A stretch of DNA of 64,000 bases, from NCBI RefSeq assembly GCF_000004195.4, contig NC_030683.2:3379133-3443132 (forward strand), read 5' to 3'. A model generated the notes under the pieces. That model did not search any database. It saw nothing but the letters and a program-made list of their open reading frames with translations, and was not told where the DNA came from. The DNA comes from Xenopus tropicalis. Its lineage: Eukaryota > Chordata > Amphibia > Anura > Pipidae. The position numbers and the translations under genes were made by a program. Positions 1 through 12,361 of this stretch are shown here, piece after piece (the first letter of the stretch is position 1; every line of letters begins with the position of its first letter).

Positions 1-888
1 TGGGTTAGTAAATCATTTAGTTTCAATACAGAACACAATAAACTGAGAGACTTGGGCAGAGAAAGAGTGCAAGCTTCCTGGGTCAGTTCCAGACTGTTCC
101 ATGTTATGGGAGACATGTTTGTTGATCCCCCCCCCAATGATGACAGCGACCCTGGCGACTCTCGGGCCCCCGCGGACCCTTCTGTATCGATGCCAAGGGC
201 TCCATCACCAGAACCCTCTGCCCGGGGCACTTATGGGGGTACCATGGGATCAGAGGGGGGGGGGTCGGCCTTTCAGACCCCAGAACATGACAAAGCCATA
301 TAAGTTCCATTGGTCGAGCCCATTAGGCAGCGCCGGGGGGGGGGGGCAGCAGGCCGGGGGGGGTTTACAGGGTAAATAATTGAAGAGAGGAGAAGCAGTT
401 GAAAGCAGCCGCACATTGGCAGCGCCAGGAGCAGCCCGAGGGCAAATACTTGTTCATTAACATGCGGAATCTGATTAGCGGGTAACGGGGGGGGGCTTCA
501 CAGGCGCAGGGTTCAATTACAGGGAACGCGCGGCGCAAACCCCCCCCCAGATACACGGCGCGTTAACCCTTCGTTTACAGAAATTCCTAAACCCCGGCCC
601 CCCCTTGAGTGCAGAGACTTCTTATAAACCCAATGGCCTGGGGGGGGACACTAGGACCCACTGTGACCCCCCCATGATCTCTTTATAGTCACTAGAAAAG
701 GTGAATTCAACTCCTTCTCCCCATGTCTCTGAGACGCTAGGGGGGCACTGGGGGGTCTGCCCTGCTTGGCGGATAGGCTTTACAGCAGTGGGTAAGGGAA
801 GCCGCTGGGCACACAGGGGTTATATGATGATATAGGCTCAGGGGTAATGGGGGCAAGATGGGGGGCCACTCAGACTCGCGGGTATTTG
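1..888. other. single-copy intronic DNA with G/C runs; CNE-like core about 365-500
   Basis: No gene is visible. The stretch holds many poly-G/poly-C runs of 7-10 bases. The segment around 365-500 (ggtaaataattgaagagagg, then ttcattaacatgcgg and ctgattagcgggtaa) has dense TAAT-type motifs and no repeat structure. It looks like a conserved non-coding element, but I cannot test conservation. Confidence 0.35.
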
Positions 889-2290
889 CAGGGCACAGTA
901 AGAGATAGGGAGGCGCCCGAGGGCACAGTAAGAGATAGGGAGGGGCCGAGGGCACAGTAAGAGATAGGGAGGCGCCCGAGGGCACAGTAAGAGATAGGGA
1001 GGCGCCCGAGGGCACAGTAAAGAGATAGGGAGGGCAGGCCAGAGGGGGCCAGGCACAGTAAGAGATAGGGAGGCGCCCGAGGGCACAGTAAGAGATAGGC
1101 GCCCGAGGGCACAGTAAGAGATAGGGAGGCGCCCGAGGGCACAGTAAGGGATAGGGAGGCGCCCGAGGGCACAGTAAGAGATAGGGAGGCGCCCGAGGGC
1201 ACAGTAAGAGATAGGGAGCCGCCCGAGGGCACAGTAAGAGATAGGGAGCCGCCCGAGGGCACAGTAAGGGATAGGGAGGCGCCCGAGGGCACAGTAAGAG
1301 ATAGGGAGGCGCCCGAGGGCACAGTAAGAGATAGGGAGCCGCCCGAGGGCACAGTAAGGGATAGGGAGGCACCCGAGGGCACAGTAAGAGATAGGGAGGC
1401 GCCCGAGGGCACAGTAAGAGATAGGGAGGCGCCCGAGGGCACAGTAAGAGATAGGGAGCTGCCCGAGGGCACAGTAAGAGATAGGGAGGCGCCTGAGGGC
1501 ACAGTAAGAGATAGGGAGGCACCCGAGGGCACAGTAAGAGATAGGGAGGCGCCCGAGGGCACAGTAAGAGATAGGGAGGCGCCCGAGGGCACAGTAAGAG
1601 ATAGGGAGGCGCCCGAGGGCACAGTAAGAGATAGGGAGGCGCCCGAGGGCACAGTAAGAGATAGGGAGGCGCCCGAGGGCACAGTAAGAGATAGGGAGGC
1701 GCCCGAGGGCACAGTAAGAGATAGGGAGGCGCCCGAGGGCACAGTAAGAGATAGGGAGGCGCCCGAGGGCACAGTAAGAGATAGGGAGGCGCCCGAGGGC
1801 ACAGTAAGAGATAGGGAGGCGCCCGAGGGCACAGTAAGAGATAGGGAGGCGCCCGAGGGCACAGTAAGAGATAGGGAGGCGCCCGAGGGCACAGTAAGAG
1901 ATAGGGAGGCGCCCGAGGGCACAGCAGTAAGAGATAGGGAGGCACCCGAGGGCACAGTAAGAGATAGGGAGGCGCCCAAGGGCACAGTAAGAGATAGGGA
2001 GGCGCCCGAGGGCACAGTAAGAGATAGGGAGGCACCCGAGGGCACAGTAAGAGATAGGGAGGCGCCCGAGGGCACAGTAAGAGATAGGGAGGCGCCCGAG
2101 GGCACAGTAAGAGATAGGGAGGCGCCCGAGGGCACAGTAAGAGATAGGGAGGCGCCCGAGGGCACAGTAAGAGCCCGGGGCACAGTAAGAGATAGGGAGG
2201 CGCCCAAGGGCACAGTAAGAGATAGGGAGGCGCCCGAGGGCACAGTAAGAGATAGGGAGGCGCCCAAGGGCACAGTAAGAGATAGGGAGT
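889..2290. repeat. 30-bp minisatellite, about 47 copies
   Basis: The core is cacagtaagagataggga followed by ggcgcccgagg. The period is exactly 30 bp through most of 1090-2160, and copies differ by single substitutions (ggcgcc, ggcacc, gagccgcc, gagctgcc). The left end is ragged, with truncated units and an inserted aggccagaggggg segment near 1035. Because 30 is a multiple of 3 and no stop falls in the minus-strand unit, two overlapping frames of over 500 codons appear there; they are not genes. Confidence 0.97.
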
Positions 2291-3785
2291 CGGGAGTGAC
2301 ACCAGGGCTCACAAACCCAGAGTGAATGCCCCTAATGCAGCATTTGCCCCAGAATTCCAGCACCACAGTAGGTGCCCGTCCCAACCTGCCCACAATGTAT
2401 CAATGTGTGCAAATTGGCATCTTTGGTGCCACTTCCATTGCCCAAAACTGGCACCGTATTTACTTGGCACAATTGGTAACCCCAGAACTCCCTCCCACGC
2501 AGGGACGGAACCAGGTCCAGACTGGCGTACAAAATAGACCCTGGCATTCCCAGTACCCAGACCCAGTGACCAACAGTGGTGGCCAATGGGTAAGCGCTGG
2601 GCCTCGGGCCCAATAAAACTGGCATTGCTGGTGGCTGCACGGTGCCCCCCCATAAGGAGCATGTAGGCACCGGTGCATGTACTGCGGAATCCATTTGGCA
2701 TTGGCACGGGGGGGGGGGGGGGGGTTGCAGCGATATCGTTGGCTCCATCGTTCCCTAATAAAACCGGCTCTGGAAATGGTTCTGTTTGTTCCCGACCCCG
2801 TTAACGAGCAGAAACCCACAGAACGGGACAATTAACCGTGAAAATGACAAGAATCCCCCCCCCCCCAATGCAAACGGCTGGGCTCCGTTGCAGGAAGAAA
2901 GGGAACAATGGCGGCGGCGGCGGCGGGGAGGCCATTTGCGACCTGCCACTAAAAGATAAAAATAATGAGCGCTTTCTGTCAGGAAGGATTTAGGAAATAT
3001 CAGTGGCGTTATTAAAATTTAATTTTTTCACTCGGCTTTTCGCCCCCCCCTTTCCCGGGGATAATGAGGCGCCCGCGCACCTCCACATCTCGCCGCTCCT
3101 TGTTTGGTGCAATAAATTCAGCTTTTCCAGTCTGGAGACATTTCAGGAGAGAGTTCTGACTGCTGAGGGCTAATTTTGCCTTTTCTCCCCCCCCCCCCCC
3201 TTTGACTTTCTCTATAGAAGGAAAAGAACGGGGGGGCTCAGGCTTCGCTTCTCTGGGCCGGTTCTACAAATAAAATCAATTGTAGCCCAAACGGACCGGG
3301 GGGAGCCGGGGAATTGGCGGATGGGGGAACAGTCAGAAGAGTTTGAAGCCTTCACTTAATGTTTATGGAGAAGAGAAGCAGCAAATGAGCTGACAGGTCT
3401 CTCAGTGAGAGGGTTGGGGGGGCTCCGGGCGCCCCATTACTTGCCGCAGAGTAGGAAACTGGCCGGCCGGGCTCCCATCACTGCTAAATGAGAGCGCTGT
3501 TTGGCCCAAGGCTCAGGCCAAGTCTCAGTCAGACTCCTGCGCTCCCCCAGTCTAATCGGCTGCTACTTCTGCTCGGCAGTCGGATACAGCGTTGCCCTGG
3601 GATGTGAGATAACAAAGCAAAAAGGGACCAGACGCCTTCTCCTTCCATAAAATGAGCCGGGGGTGAGGCCTCTCCATCCTGATGTGCAGCTTAACCCCTC
3701 ACACCCCACTCAGCCCTCCCTCCCACAATGCAACACTGACTGGGCTACTATAAGTCTCACTAGGAAGGGAACGTCACACACTGTG
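2291..3785. other. single-copy intronic DNA; CNE-like block about 2930-3660
   Basis: No exon is visible. It contains a 17-base G run (2708-2724), a C run near 2857 and a short GGC run near 2909-2925. From about 2930 the texture changes to AT-rich, non-repetitive sequence (gataaaaataatgagcgc, cgttattaaaatttaatttt, gtgcaataaattcagc, tcacttaatgtttatgg). This is typical of conserved enhancers in large developmental introns, but conservation cannot be judged from one sequence. Confidence 0.35.
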
Positions 3786-3932
3786 TAGGGTTGGGGTAAT
3801 TATATATAGGGGTAATTATATATGGGGGCAGTGCATATGCTGGGCAGGGTAGGGGTAATTATATATGGGCAGGGTAGGGGTAATTATATATGGGGGCAGT
3901 ATGTATGTTGGGGAGGGTAGGGGTAATTATAT
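3786..3932. repeat. short irregular repeat, ggggtaattatatat
   Basis: Five copies of ggggtaattatata are spaced irregularly (about 18-50 bp) with gggcagt or gggcagggta between them. The last copy runs directly into the first unit of the 94-bp array. Confidence 0.8.
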
Positions 3933-4834
3933 ATGGTATCTCTCTGTACAGGCTATGAGCAAACTTAGGAGGCTGTTCCTGCTGAATTGTGCTTAGTACA
4001 GGGGAATCCCTATGTGCCATAGTTTTATGGTATCTCTCTGTACAGGCTATGAGCAAACTTAGGAGGCTGTTCCTGCTGAATTGTGCTTAGTACAGGGGAA
4101 TCCCTATGTGCCATAGTTTTATGGTATCTCTCTGTACAGGCTATGAGCAAACTTAGGGGGCTGTTCCTGCTGAATTGTGCTTAGTACAGGGGAATCCCTA
4201 TGTGCCATAGTTTTATGGTATATCTCTGTACAGGCTATGAGCAAACTTAGGGGGCTGTTCCTGCTGAATTGTGCTTAGTACAGGGGGAATCCGTATGTGC
4301 CATAGTTTTATGGTATCTCTCTGTACAGGCTATGGGCAAACTTAGGGGGCTGTTCCTGCTGAATTGTGCTTAGTACAGGGGAATCCCTATGTGCCATAGT
4401 TTTATGGTATCTCTCTGTACAGGCTAATGGGCAACTTAGGGGGCTGTTCCTGCTGAATTGTGCTTAGTACAGGGGAATCCCTATGTGCCATAGTTTTATG
4501 GTATCTCTCTGTACAGGCTATGAGCAAACTTAGGGGGCTGTTCCTGCTGAATTGTGCTTAGTACAGGGGAATCCCTATGTGCCATAGTTTTATGGTATCT
4601 CTCTGTACAGGCTATGAGCAAACTTAGGGGGCTGTTCCTGCTGAATTGTACTTAATACAGGGGAATCCCTATGTGCCATAGTTTTATGGTATCTCTCTGT
4701 ACAGGCTATGAGCAAACTTAGGGGGCTGTTCCTTCTGAATTGTGCTTAGTACAGGGGAATCCCTATGTGCCATAGTTTTATGGTATCTCTCTGTACAGGC
4801 TATGAGCAAACTTAGGGGGCTGTTCCTGCTGAAC
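3933..4834. repeat. 94-bp tandem array, about 9.6 copies
   Basis: Unit starts at 3933, 4027, 4121 and 4215 fix the period at 94 bp. The core is atggtatctctctgtacagg, followed by ggctgttcctgctgaattg and ccctatgtgccatagtttt. Copies are highly alike, differing by a few substitutions and one-base indels. The last copy breaks off at ctgctgaa, next to a short hairpin. Confidence 0.96.
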
Positions 4835-4862
4835 AGGTTATTGCTATACAACAATAACCTGC
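4835..4862. repeat. 10-bp stem hairpin at the end of the 94-bp array
   Basis: The inverted arms caggttattg and caataacctg flank an 8-base loop ctatacaa, exactly where the 94-bp array stops. Confidence 0.8.
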
Positions 4863-5185
4863 GACTTCTCTGGACGCTCTCACTATTATTTGTCAAAAGA
4901 AGTGGAAAAATAGCAGAAAAGGCCCCAAATGTGCAGGAAAGAGTTAATGAAAGGAGAAGGCGAGTAACCCCCGCACTGCCAGGGCCCAACACTCATTATT
5001 TAATTGGCACCCAAAGCTCTTATGTTCTTGGCTGCGAATTGGGAGGAACAAAAACACCTTCTATAGAGATGAGCTGGGAACCGACTGGGAGCTCAGGTTT
5101 GGGTTCTGGGGCCCCGGGGGGCAAATTCCTGCACTGTCACCTGCTGAGTGGGGGCAAAACTCACTCTCTTGGGATTTTAATCAAT
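4863..5185. other. single-copy spacer between the 94-bp and 104-bp arrays
   Basis: Non-repetitive sequence. The stretch about 4870-5000 (cactattatttgtcaaaaga, gagttaatgaaaggag) has CNE-like texture. I see no exon. Confidence 0.3.
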
Positions 5186-6702
5186 ATTCCTTCTCTGTAT
5201 ATTTGTATTTATACATATGGGTAGGGGGTGCCATAGTGTTTCCCTTAGACAGTACAGTATGGGGGTACAGCTTATTGTGTGCCCAGAACATTCCTTCTCT
5301 GTATATTTGTATTTATACATATGGGTAGGGGGTGCCATAGTGTTTCCCTTAGACAGTACAGTATGGGGGTAACAGCTTATTGTGTGCCCAGAACATTCCT
5401 TCTCTGTATATTTTGTATTTATACATATGGGTAGGAGGTGCCATAGTGTTTCCCTTAGACAGTACAGTATGGGGGTACAGCTTATTGTGTGCCCAGAACA
5501 TTCCTTCTCTGTATATTTGTATTTATACATATGGGTAGGAGGTGCCATAGTGTTTCCCTTAGACAGTACAGTATGGGGGTACAGCTTATTGTGTGCCCAG
5601 AACATTCCTTCTCTGTATATTTGTATTTATACATATGGGTAGGGGGTGCCATAGTGTTTCCCTTAGACAGTACAGTATGGGGGTACAGCTTATTGTGTGC
5701 CCAGAACATTCCTTCTCTGTATATTTGTATTTATACATATGGGTAGGGGGTGCCATAGTGTTTCCCTTAGACAGTACAGTATGGGGGTACAGCTTATTGT
5801 GTGCCCAGAACATTCCTTCTCTGTATATTTGTATTTATACATATGGGTAGGGGGTGCCATAGTGTTTCCCTTAGACAGTACAGTATGGGGGTACAGCTTA
5901 TTGTGTGCCCAGAGCATTCCTTCTCTGTATATTTGTATTTATACATATGGGTAGGGGGTGCCATAGTGTTTCCCTTAGACAGTACAGTATGGGGTACAGC
6001 TTATTGTGTGCCCAGAACATTCCTTCTCTGTATATTTGTATTTATACATATGGGTAGGGGGTGCCATAGTGTTTCCCTTAGACAGTACAGTATGGGGGTA
6101 CAGCTTATTGTGTGCCCAGAGCATTCCTTCTCTGTATATTTGTATTTATACATATGGGTAGGAGGTGCCATAGTGTTTCCCTTAGACAGTACAGTATGGG
6201 GGTACAGCTTATTGTGTGCCCAGAACATTCCTTCTCTGTATATTTGTATTTATACATATGGGTAGGGGGTGCCATAGTGTTTCCCTTAGACAGTACAGTA
6301 TGGGGGTACAGCTTATTGTGTGCCCAGAACATTCCCTCTCTGTATATTTGTATTTATACATATGGGTAGGGGGTGCCATAGTGTTTCCCTTAGACAGTAC
6401 AGTATGGGGGTACAGCTTATTGTGTGCCCAGAACATTCCTTCTCTGTATATTTGTATTTATACATATGGGTAGGAGGTGCCATAGTGTTTCCATTAGACA
6501 GTACAGTATGGGGGTACAGATTATTGTGTGCCCAGAACATTCCTTCTCTGTATATTTGTATTTATACATATGGGTAGGAGGTGCCATAGTGTTTCCCTTA
6601 GACAGTACAGTATGGGGGTACAGCTTATTGTGTGCCCAGAACATTCCCTCTCTGTATATTTGTATTTATACATATGGGTAGGGGGTGCCATAGTGTTTCC
6701 CT
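5186..6702 (+). repeat. 104-bp family, cluster 1 (about 14.6 copies, reverse orientation to the other clusters)
   Basis: The core is ttgtatttatacatatggg, followed by gccatagtgtttcccttaga and cttattgtgtgcccagaac. Successive unit starts at 5489, 5593 and 5697 give 104 bp. Copies differ by one or two bases; most common are gggggtgcc versus ggaggtgcc and ccttctctg versus ccctctctg. This cluster is on the strand opposite to the four others in the window. Confidence 0.97.
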
Positions 6703-7614
6703 GTCAGTACATTACAGATATATCAGTTCTGGTGCCAAGCCCAAATCTAAGAAAGGTTCAATGGTTCCAACTCATTAGCTCGTTAGGCTCGTTAGTGTGC
6801 GTCGGGGGGCGACAGAGCCTGCGGGGCCCCGGGGGTTAATACAGAGGAAACCGTTCTCCTTTCAAGGTTGGGTTTCGGCGCTGGGCCCGGTCCCCCGGTG
6901 CCGCGGAGTCACTTTGCCCGAATGCAAACGTTCCGTCCTTTCAAAGCGGAACCCTGGGATTCCAGATTCCAAACGTCGCCGCCCGGTCGCTGCCTGTGGC
7001 AACGGCTGTTTGATACCGAGTCCGTGGGGCTTTGCTCCCCCCCCTGCGCCTCGTTAGGCTCTAATTAGATACAAAGGTGCCCTTTCTGCAAGTGCTGCCC
7101 CCGCCGCTGAGGTTGGACGCTCATTCCTCCAATCACGTGGGGCAGTTCTGCTTGGAACGGGGCAATCCGATTGGATGTCTGGCTGTTATTCCCCATGCCC
7201 ACTGGTGCAACAAGGCACAGAGAATCACTGCCCCACAGAGCTTACAATCTATTACTGTGACCACAGGACTCTATAATTTATCGAACTTTCCCACGGCAAC
7301 CACCTTACTAACCATCCCATAATACTCGCCCTTTTGAGAAGCTCCAGCAAAAAGGTGCCGGTCCCTGTTGCTCTGCCCGGGCGGGGGCAATACCCTGAGC
7401 AAGACTAGAGGGGGCGCGGGGCAGTTCAGCTGCTGGTGGAATTAGGAAATATCTTATTGGTTCTAATGCGTTAGTGCAACAGGTTGATGATCTCAGGAGG
7501 ATTATTTACCCTTGAGGCAGATCCAATCATATGGCCAAGGTGCCAGCAGATTGTATAGGGAGCCTGAGCACCCCATCACCTCGATAGGTAGCCTAACTAC
7601 CCAACTACCCACTG
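6703..7614. other. single-copy CpG-rich DNA, small dispersed-repeat relic near 7225
   Basis: About 6780-7130 is CpG-rich and non-repetitive; no convincing exon or start was seen. About 7220-7250 reads cacagagcttacaatctatt, which matches the conserved block of a dispersed repeat also seen at 62335. The rest is unassigned. Confidence 0.35.
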
Positions 7615-8345
7615 TCAGCCCAACTACCCAACATCAACCCAACTATCCACTGTCAACCCAACATGAACCCAACTATCCACTGTCAACTCAACATCAATCC
7701 AACTATCCACTGTCAACTCAACATCAATCCAACTATCCACTGTCAACTCAACATCAATCCAACTATCCACTGTCAACCCAACATCAACCCAACTATCCAC
7801 TGTCAACCCAACATCAACCCAACTATCCACTGTCAACCCAACATCAACCCAACTATCCACTGTCAACTCAACATCAATCCAACTATCCACTGTCAACTCA
7901 ACATCAATCCAACTATCCACTGTCAACCCAACATCAATCCAATATCCCACTGTCAACTGCCAACATCAATCCCAACTATCCACTGTCCCACCACTCCACT
8001 GTCAACCCAACATCAAACTATCCCACTGTCAACCCAACATCAATCCAACTATCACTGTCAACCCAACATCAACCCAACTATCCACTGTCAACTCAACATC
8101 AATCCAACTATCCACTGTCAACTCAACATCAACCAACTATCCACTGTCAACTTATCCATGTCAACCCAACATGTCAACAACATCAATATCCACTGTCAAC
8201 CAACATCAACAACTATCCACTGTCAACTCAACATCAATCCAACTATCCACTGTCAACTCAACATCAATCCAACTATCCACTGTCAACTCAACTACCCACA
8301 CTCAGCTCAACTACCCAACTATGCAACTATCCACCATCAGCCCAA
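7615..8345. repeat. 30-bp minisatellite, about 24 copies
   Basis: The core is actatccactgtcaac followed by ccaacatcaa. Two unit variants (cccaacatcaaccc and ctcaacatcaatcc) occur in blocks, a sign of array-internal duplication. Copies between about 7940 and 8220 are more broken, with indels. The open frames here come from the period being a multiple of 3. Confidence 0.95.
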
Positions 8346-8888
8346 CTACCCAACATCATTACCAGACGTTTATGGACCATGAGGAGCCCAAAGTGATTGC
8401 CTCTCTGGGCTACGAGGCCACATTCTGCCCTTGGGACCAGTAACTGGACCATCTCAATGGCCGAAGATGCACCAATCATTACACAGGAACTGACTGCCCC
8501 CAAATGGGCCTCTAATCTCCATTTCTGGCTCCACTGAGCCCAAATCACAAGACTAAGGCCCCACAGTGAATGTGACAGCCCAGGAGGTTCCAAGTTCACG
8601 GCCAGTGCCGAGGCCACTCCTTATCCCCAGGCCCGAATAATTCTGTCTGGCTGCCATTCAGTAAAGTCATCCCTGATATATGAGCTCTTGGGCCGAGCAA
8701 ACAATGGTGCTACAGTGCCTTACGGCCCCGGAACAGTCATGTGATATGACGGACAGTGCAAAAGAATTATTTATAGCCCCGGTTCACAATGGGGTCACAA
8801 TGATAGCGAGTTCCATTATAAACAATACTGGGAAAGAGAATACCCACGGCTCTATCTGTCGGAACTCACAACTCCTTTACTTACTGGG
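8346..8888. other. single-copy spacer, CNE-like at 8640-8860
   Basis: Non-repetitive sequence. About 8700-8860 (agaattatttatagcccc, tgatagcgagttccattat, aacaatactgggaaagag) is AT-motif rich. No exon is seen. Confidence 0.3.
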
Positions 8889-10198
8889 ACCCCAATGTTT
8901 CTATATATCTGTAACCTTGTTATGGGCTAAGGGGGCCCAGCCTGAAGGCCAGTTAGGGGGGGATTTGGGGTGAGTGCTTATTTGTGCCCTGGGTACCCCT
9001 GGAACTATAGCGGGGTGACTGTTACCCCAATGTTTCTATATATCTGTAACCTTGTTATGGGCTAAGGGGGCCCAGCCTGAAGGCCAGTTAGGGGGGGATT
9101 TGGGGTGAGTGCTTATTTGTGCCCTGGGTACCCCTGGAACTATAGCGGGGTGACTGTTACCCCAATGTTTCTATATGTCTGTAACCTTGTTTTGGGCTTA
9201 GGGGGCCCAGCCTGAAGGCTAGTTAGGGGGAGGTTTGGGGTGAGTGCTTATTTGTGCCCTGGGTACCCCTGGAACTATAGCGGGGTGACTGTTACCCCAA
9301 TGTTTCTATATATCTGTAACCTTGTTATGGGCTAAGGGGGCCCAGCCTGAAGGCCAGTTAGGGGGGATTTGGGGTGAGTGCTTATTTGTGCCCCGGGTAC
9401 CCCTGGAACTATAGCGGGGTGACTGTTACCCCAATGTTTCTATATATCTGTAACCTTGTTATGGGCTAAGGGGGCCCAGCCTGAAGGCCAGTTAGGGGGG
9501 GATTTGGGGTGAGTGCTTATTTGTGCCCTGGGTACCCCTGGAACTATAGCGGGGTGACTGTTACCCCAATGTTTCTATATATCTGTAACCTTGTTATGGG
9601 CTAAGGGGGCCCAGCCTGAAGGCCAGTTATGGGGGGATTTGGGGTGAGTGCTTATTTGTGCCCTGGGTACCCCTGGAACTATAGCGGGGTGACTGTTACC
9701 CCCAATGTTTCTATATATCTGTAACCTTGTTATGGGCTAAGGGGGCCCAGCCTGAAGGCCAGTTAGGGGGGGATTTGGGGTGAGTGCTTATTTGTGCCCT
9801 GGGTACCCCTGGAACTATAGCGGGGTGACTGTTACCCCAATGTTTCTATATATCTGTAACCTTGTTATGGGCTAAGGGGGCCCAGCCTGAAGGCCAGTTA
9901 GGGGGGGATTTGGGGTGAGTGCTTATTTGTGCCCTGGGTACCCCTGGAACTATAGCGGGGTGACTGTTACCCCAATGTTTCTATATATCTGTAACCTTGT
10001 TATGGGCTAAGGGGGCCCAGCCTGAAGGCCAGTTAGGGGGGGATTTGGGGTGAGTGCTTATTTGTGCCCTGGGTACCCCTGGAACTATAGCAGGGTGACT
10101 GTTACCCCAATGTTTCTATATATCTGTAACCTTGTTATGGGCTAAGGGGGCCCAGCCTGAAGGCCAGTTAGGGGGGGATTTGGGGTGAGTGCTTATTT
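8889..10198. repeat. 135-bp tandem array, about 9.7 copies
   Basis: Unit starts at 8889, 9024, 9159 and 9294 give 135 bp. The core is aactatagcggggtgactgt followed by taccccaatgtttctatat. Copies are nearly identical; the third is the most diverged. The array ends abruptly at gtgcttatttga. Confidence 0.97.
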
Positions 10199-10640
10199 GA
10201 GATTAATTAGACTGAATAGAGTTTCTGTGGAGCTTGTTCTGATCCTTTAGATATTTCTGTGGCCAGACTCTGAGGGAAATGCTAAAGGTGGGAAAGTTGC
10301 AGGAGAAAAGGAGTGTAAACTGCTGGGCTAGCGAGTGCCCCCCTAACAGTGGAACCCACAGAGCAGAGCAATGCGCGGAGCCCTTAGTACATTCCCAGGC
10401 AAATCGGAGCAGAGTCAGTGATAAATCATTCAGCGCCGCTGAGATCCGAGGGGGGGTCGGAGCTGAAATACATGTAACCCCACTTACTAAGGCCACACTG
10501 GGGCTCAGGGAGGTCAGACAAACAAATGGTCTCTGTGTCTCACTGTGAGAGGGAAGGGCAGATTCTACATGGGCCGGGGGTCCGACTAAAGCCTCTCGGA
10601 ATAGGAGAAAACAATAATAAGTAAGGTGAGCGACTCATGA
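10199..10640. other. single-copy spacer, CNE-like
   Basis: Non-repetitive sequence with stretches such as gataaatcattcagcgcc and gctgaaatacatgtaacc. No exon is recognised. Confidence 0.3.
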
Positions 10641-10752
10641 GTATCCGGGTCAAAAAGGTGGTAGAGGTATGTACCCTGTAGAGGGGTAAGTAGAGGTTTG
10701 TACCCTGTAGAGGGTATGTAGAGGGGTAGGTAGATGTATGTACCATGTAGAG
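10641..10752. repeat. short gtagaggggta repeat, left part (split by a hAT element)
   Basis: Irregular copies of gtagaggggtaagtagagg and gtatgtaccctgta. The same repeat resumes at 12046-12090, showing that the hAT element between them was inserted later. Confidence 0.8.
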
Positions 10753-12045
10753 CAGTGCTGTCCAACTTCTACGGTGCCGAGGGCCGGAATTTCTCTAGCA
10801 TACATGGTGGAGGGCCGCTAATGGAAGCCAGTTTTGACCACTCCCCTTTTTGAAACCACACCCACTTCAAACCACACCTATTTTATCACAATGGTGGTAG
10901 CACAGCAAAATCCCAAATGCTTGGTCCTTACTGTGGGGATATCAACCATCATTCTTATGTGAAAGAATTGTGTCATATTAAGATATACCCTTAAATTCCA
11001 TATGCCTCTTCCTCCCCTGTGGATAACACAGCAACCCCCAGTACATAATTACACACCTTAGGGACCATTTAATGGCTATTTCCAACTGCTAACAAACTCC
11101 CACAAACCCCTGCCAGGTTCACCTCCCACAAGCAGCATAGGGCAAGCAGAGTATGGCACACACAGGCAGCACTCTGCCTGTCCTATGCTGTCTGTGTGTG
11201 CCATACTCTGCCTGTCCTACCCTGCCTGTGTGTGCCATACTCTGCCTTCCCTATGCTGCCTCTGTGTGCCATACTCTGCCTGCCCTACCCTTCCTGTGTG
11301 TGCCATACTCTGCCTGCCCTACCCTTCCTGTGTGTGCCATACTCTGCCTGCCCTACCCTGCCTGTGTGTGCCATACCCTCCCTGACCTATGCTGCCTGTG
11401 TGTGCCATACTCTGCCTGCCCTATGCTGCCTGTGTGTGCCATACCCTCCCTGACCTATGCTGCCTGTGTGTGCCATACTCTGCCTGCCCTACCCTGCCTG
11501 TGTGTGCCATACCCTCCCTGACCTATGCTGCCTGTGTGTGCCATACCCTCCCTGACCTATGCTGCCTGTGTGTGCCATACTCTGCCTGCCCTACCCTTCC
11601 TGTGTGTGCCATACTCTGCCTGCCCTACCCTGCCTGTGTGTGCCATACCCTCCCTGACCTATGCTGCCTGTGTGTGCCATACTCTGCCTGCCCTATGCTG
11701 GCTGTATGTGCCATACTCTGCCTACAGTACCTATGTCTGAGGTGTGAAGAAGTGAACAATGGGAGTGATTACAGTCTGAGCCTGAGGTGGGAACACTGCA
11801 GGGGGTGAACAATGCAGGTATTAAAAGGTGTGAACAGTACAGGGGATTACATGTTTAAACAATACAGCCTGATTACAGCCTGAATCTGAGGTGAGAACCA
11901 TGCAGGGGGGCAGTTAATCACAGTACTGATACCATTTAATGCTTACTCAAAGGTAAGCCATCAAAGCAGCCAGACAGGTGGGGGGCCACACAGAGGGGGG
12001 TCACGGGCCGCATGCGGCCCGCGGGCCGCCAGTTGAACAGCACTG
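10753..12045. mobile_element. non-autonomous hAT element, 1293 bp, with internal minisatellite
   Basis: The terminal inverted repeats are cagtgctgtccaact on the left and agttgaacagcactg on the right. An identical 8-bp target duplication, atgtagag, lies at 10745-10752 and 12046-12053. Eight-bp duplications and CAG..CTG ends are diagnostic of the hAT superfamily. No transposase frame is present. Most of the right half is a 34-bp tandem array. Confidence 0.92.
11176..11735. repeat. 34-bp minisatellite inside the hAT element, about 16-17 copies
   Basis: The core is gccatactctgcctgccc, ending with gcctgtgtgt, on a 34-bp period. Copies vary (atgctg/accctg/accctt; actctgcctg/accctccctg). The preceding segment 11131-11168 is one unit in inverted orientation, giving a hairpin at the array's left edge. 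Confidence 0.93.
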
Positions 12046-12361
12046 ATGTAGAGGGTATGTAGAGGGGTAAGTATAGGTATGTACCTACCAACCCCCACAG
12101 TTTCACCCTATGTGTTTCCATGCCTACCCCAAGTTCCGTCCCTGGGCAGGAAGGATGGTGCCCCCATATGGTGGGGGTATAATATACATATGATGTACAC
12201 AGGGCAGGAGAGGTATGTGCCTGGGGTGCAATGGTGGGGGGGGGGTAGGCATGAAGCTCCTCCCTCTGCCCACCCCTAGTCCATGGCCAGCCGAGTTGCT
12301 TAGTACCGGGCTCTGCCCCTCTCTCAGCTCCCAATGAAGCAGTCGGTTCAATAGCAATAGT
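12046..12361. other. target duplication, right part of split short repeat, then single-copy DNA
   Basis: The target duplication and the continuing gtagaggggta repeat run to about 12090. The rest is non-repetitive and I see nothing recognisable in it. Confidence 0.4.

Noticed and set aside
889..2290. CRISPR array (regular about 30-bp repeats)
   Set aside because: There are no unique spacers between repeats, no cas genes, and the DNA is vertebrate. It is a minisatellite.
737..2393. Two overlapping minus-strand frames of more than 500 codons
   Set aside because: They exist only because the 30-bp repeat is a multiple of 3 and has no stop in two frames. The protein would be a pure 10-residue repeat, with no splice or promoter support.
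5382..6839. Recurrent 75- and 85-codon frames in the 104-bp clusters
   Set aside because: The same frame appears in every unit on both strands and is broken by indels in clusters 3 and 4. There is no selection-like pattern.
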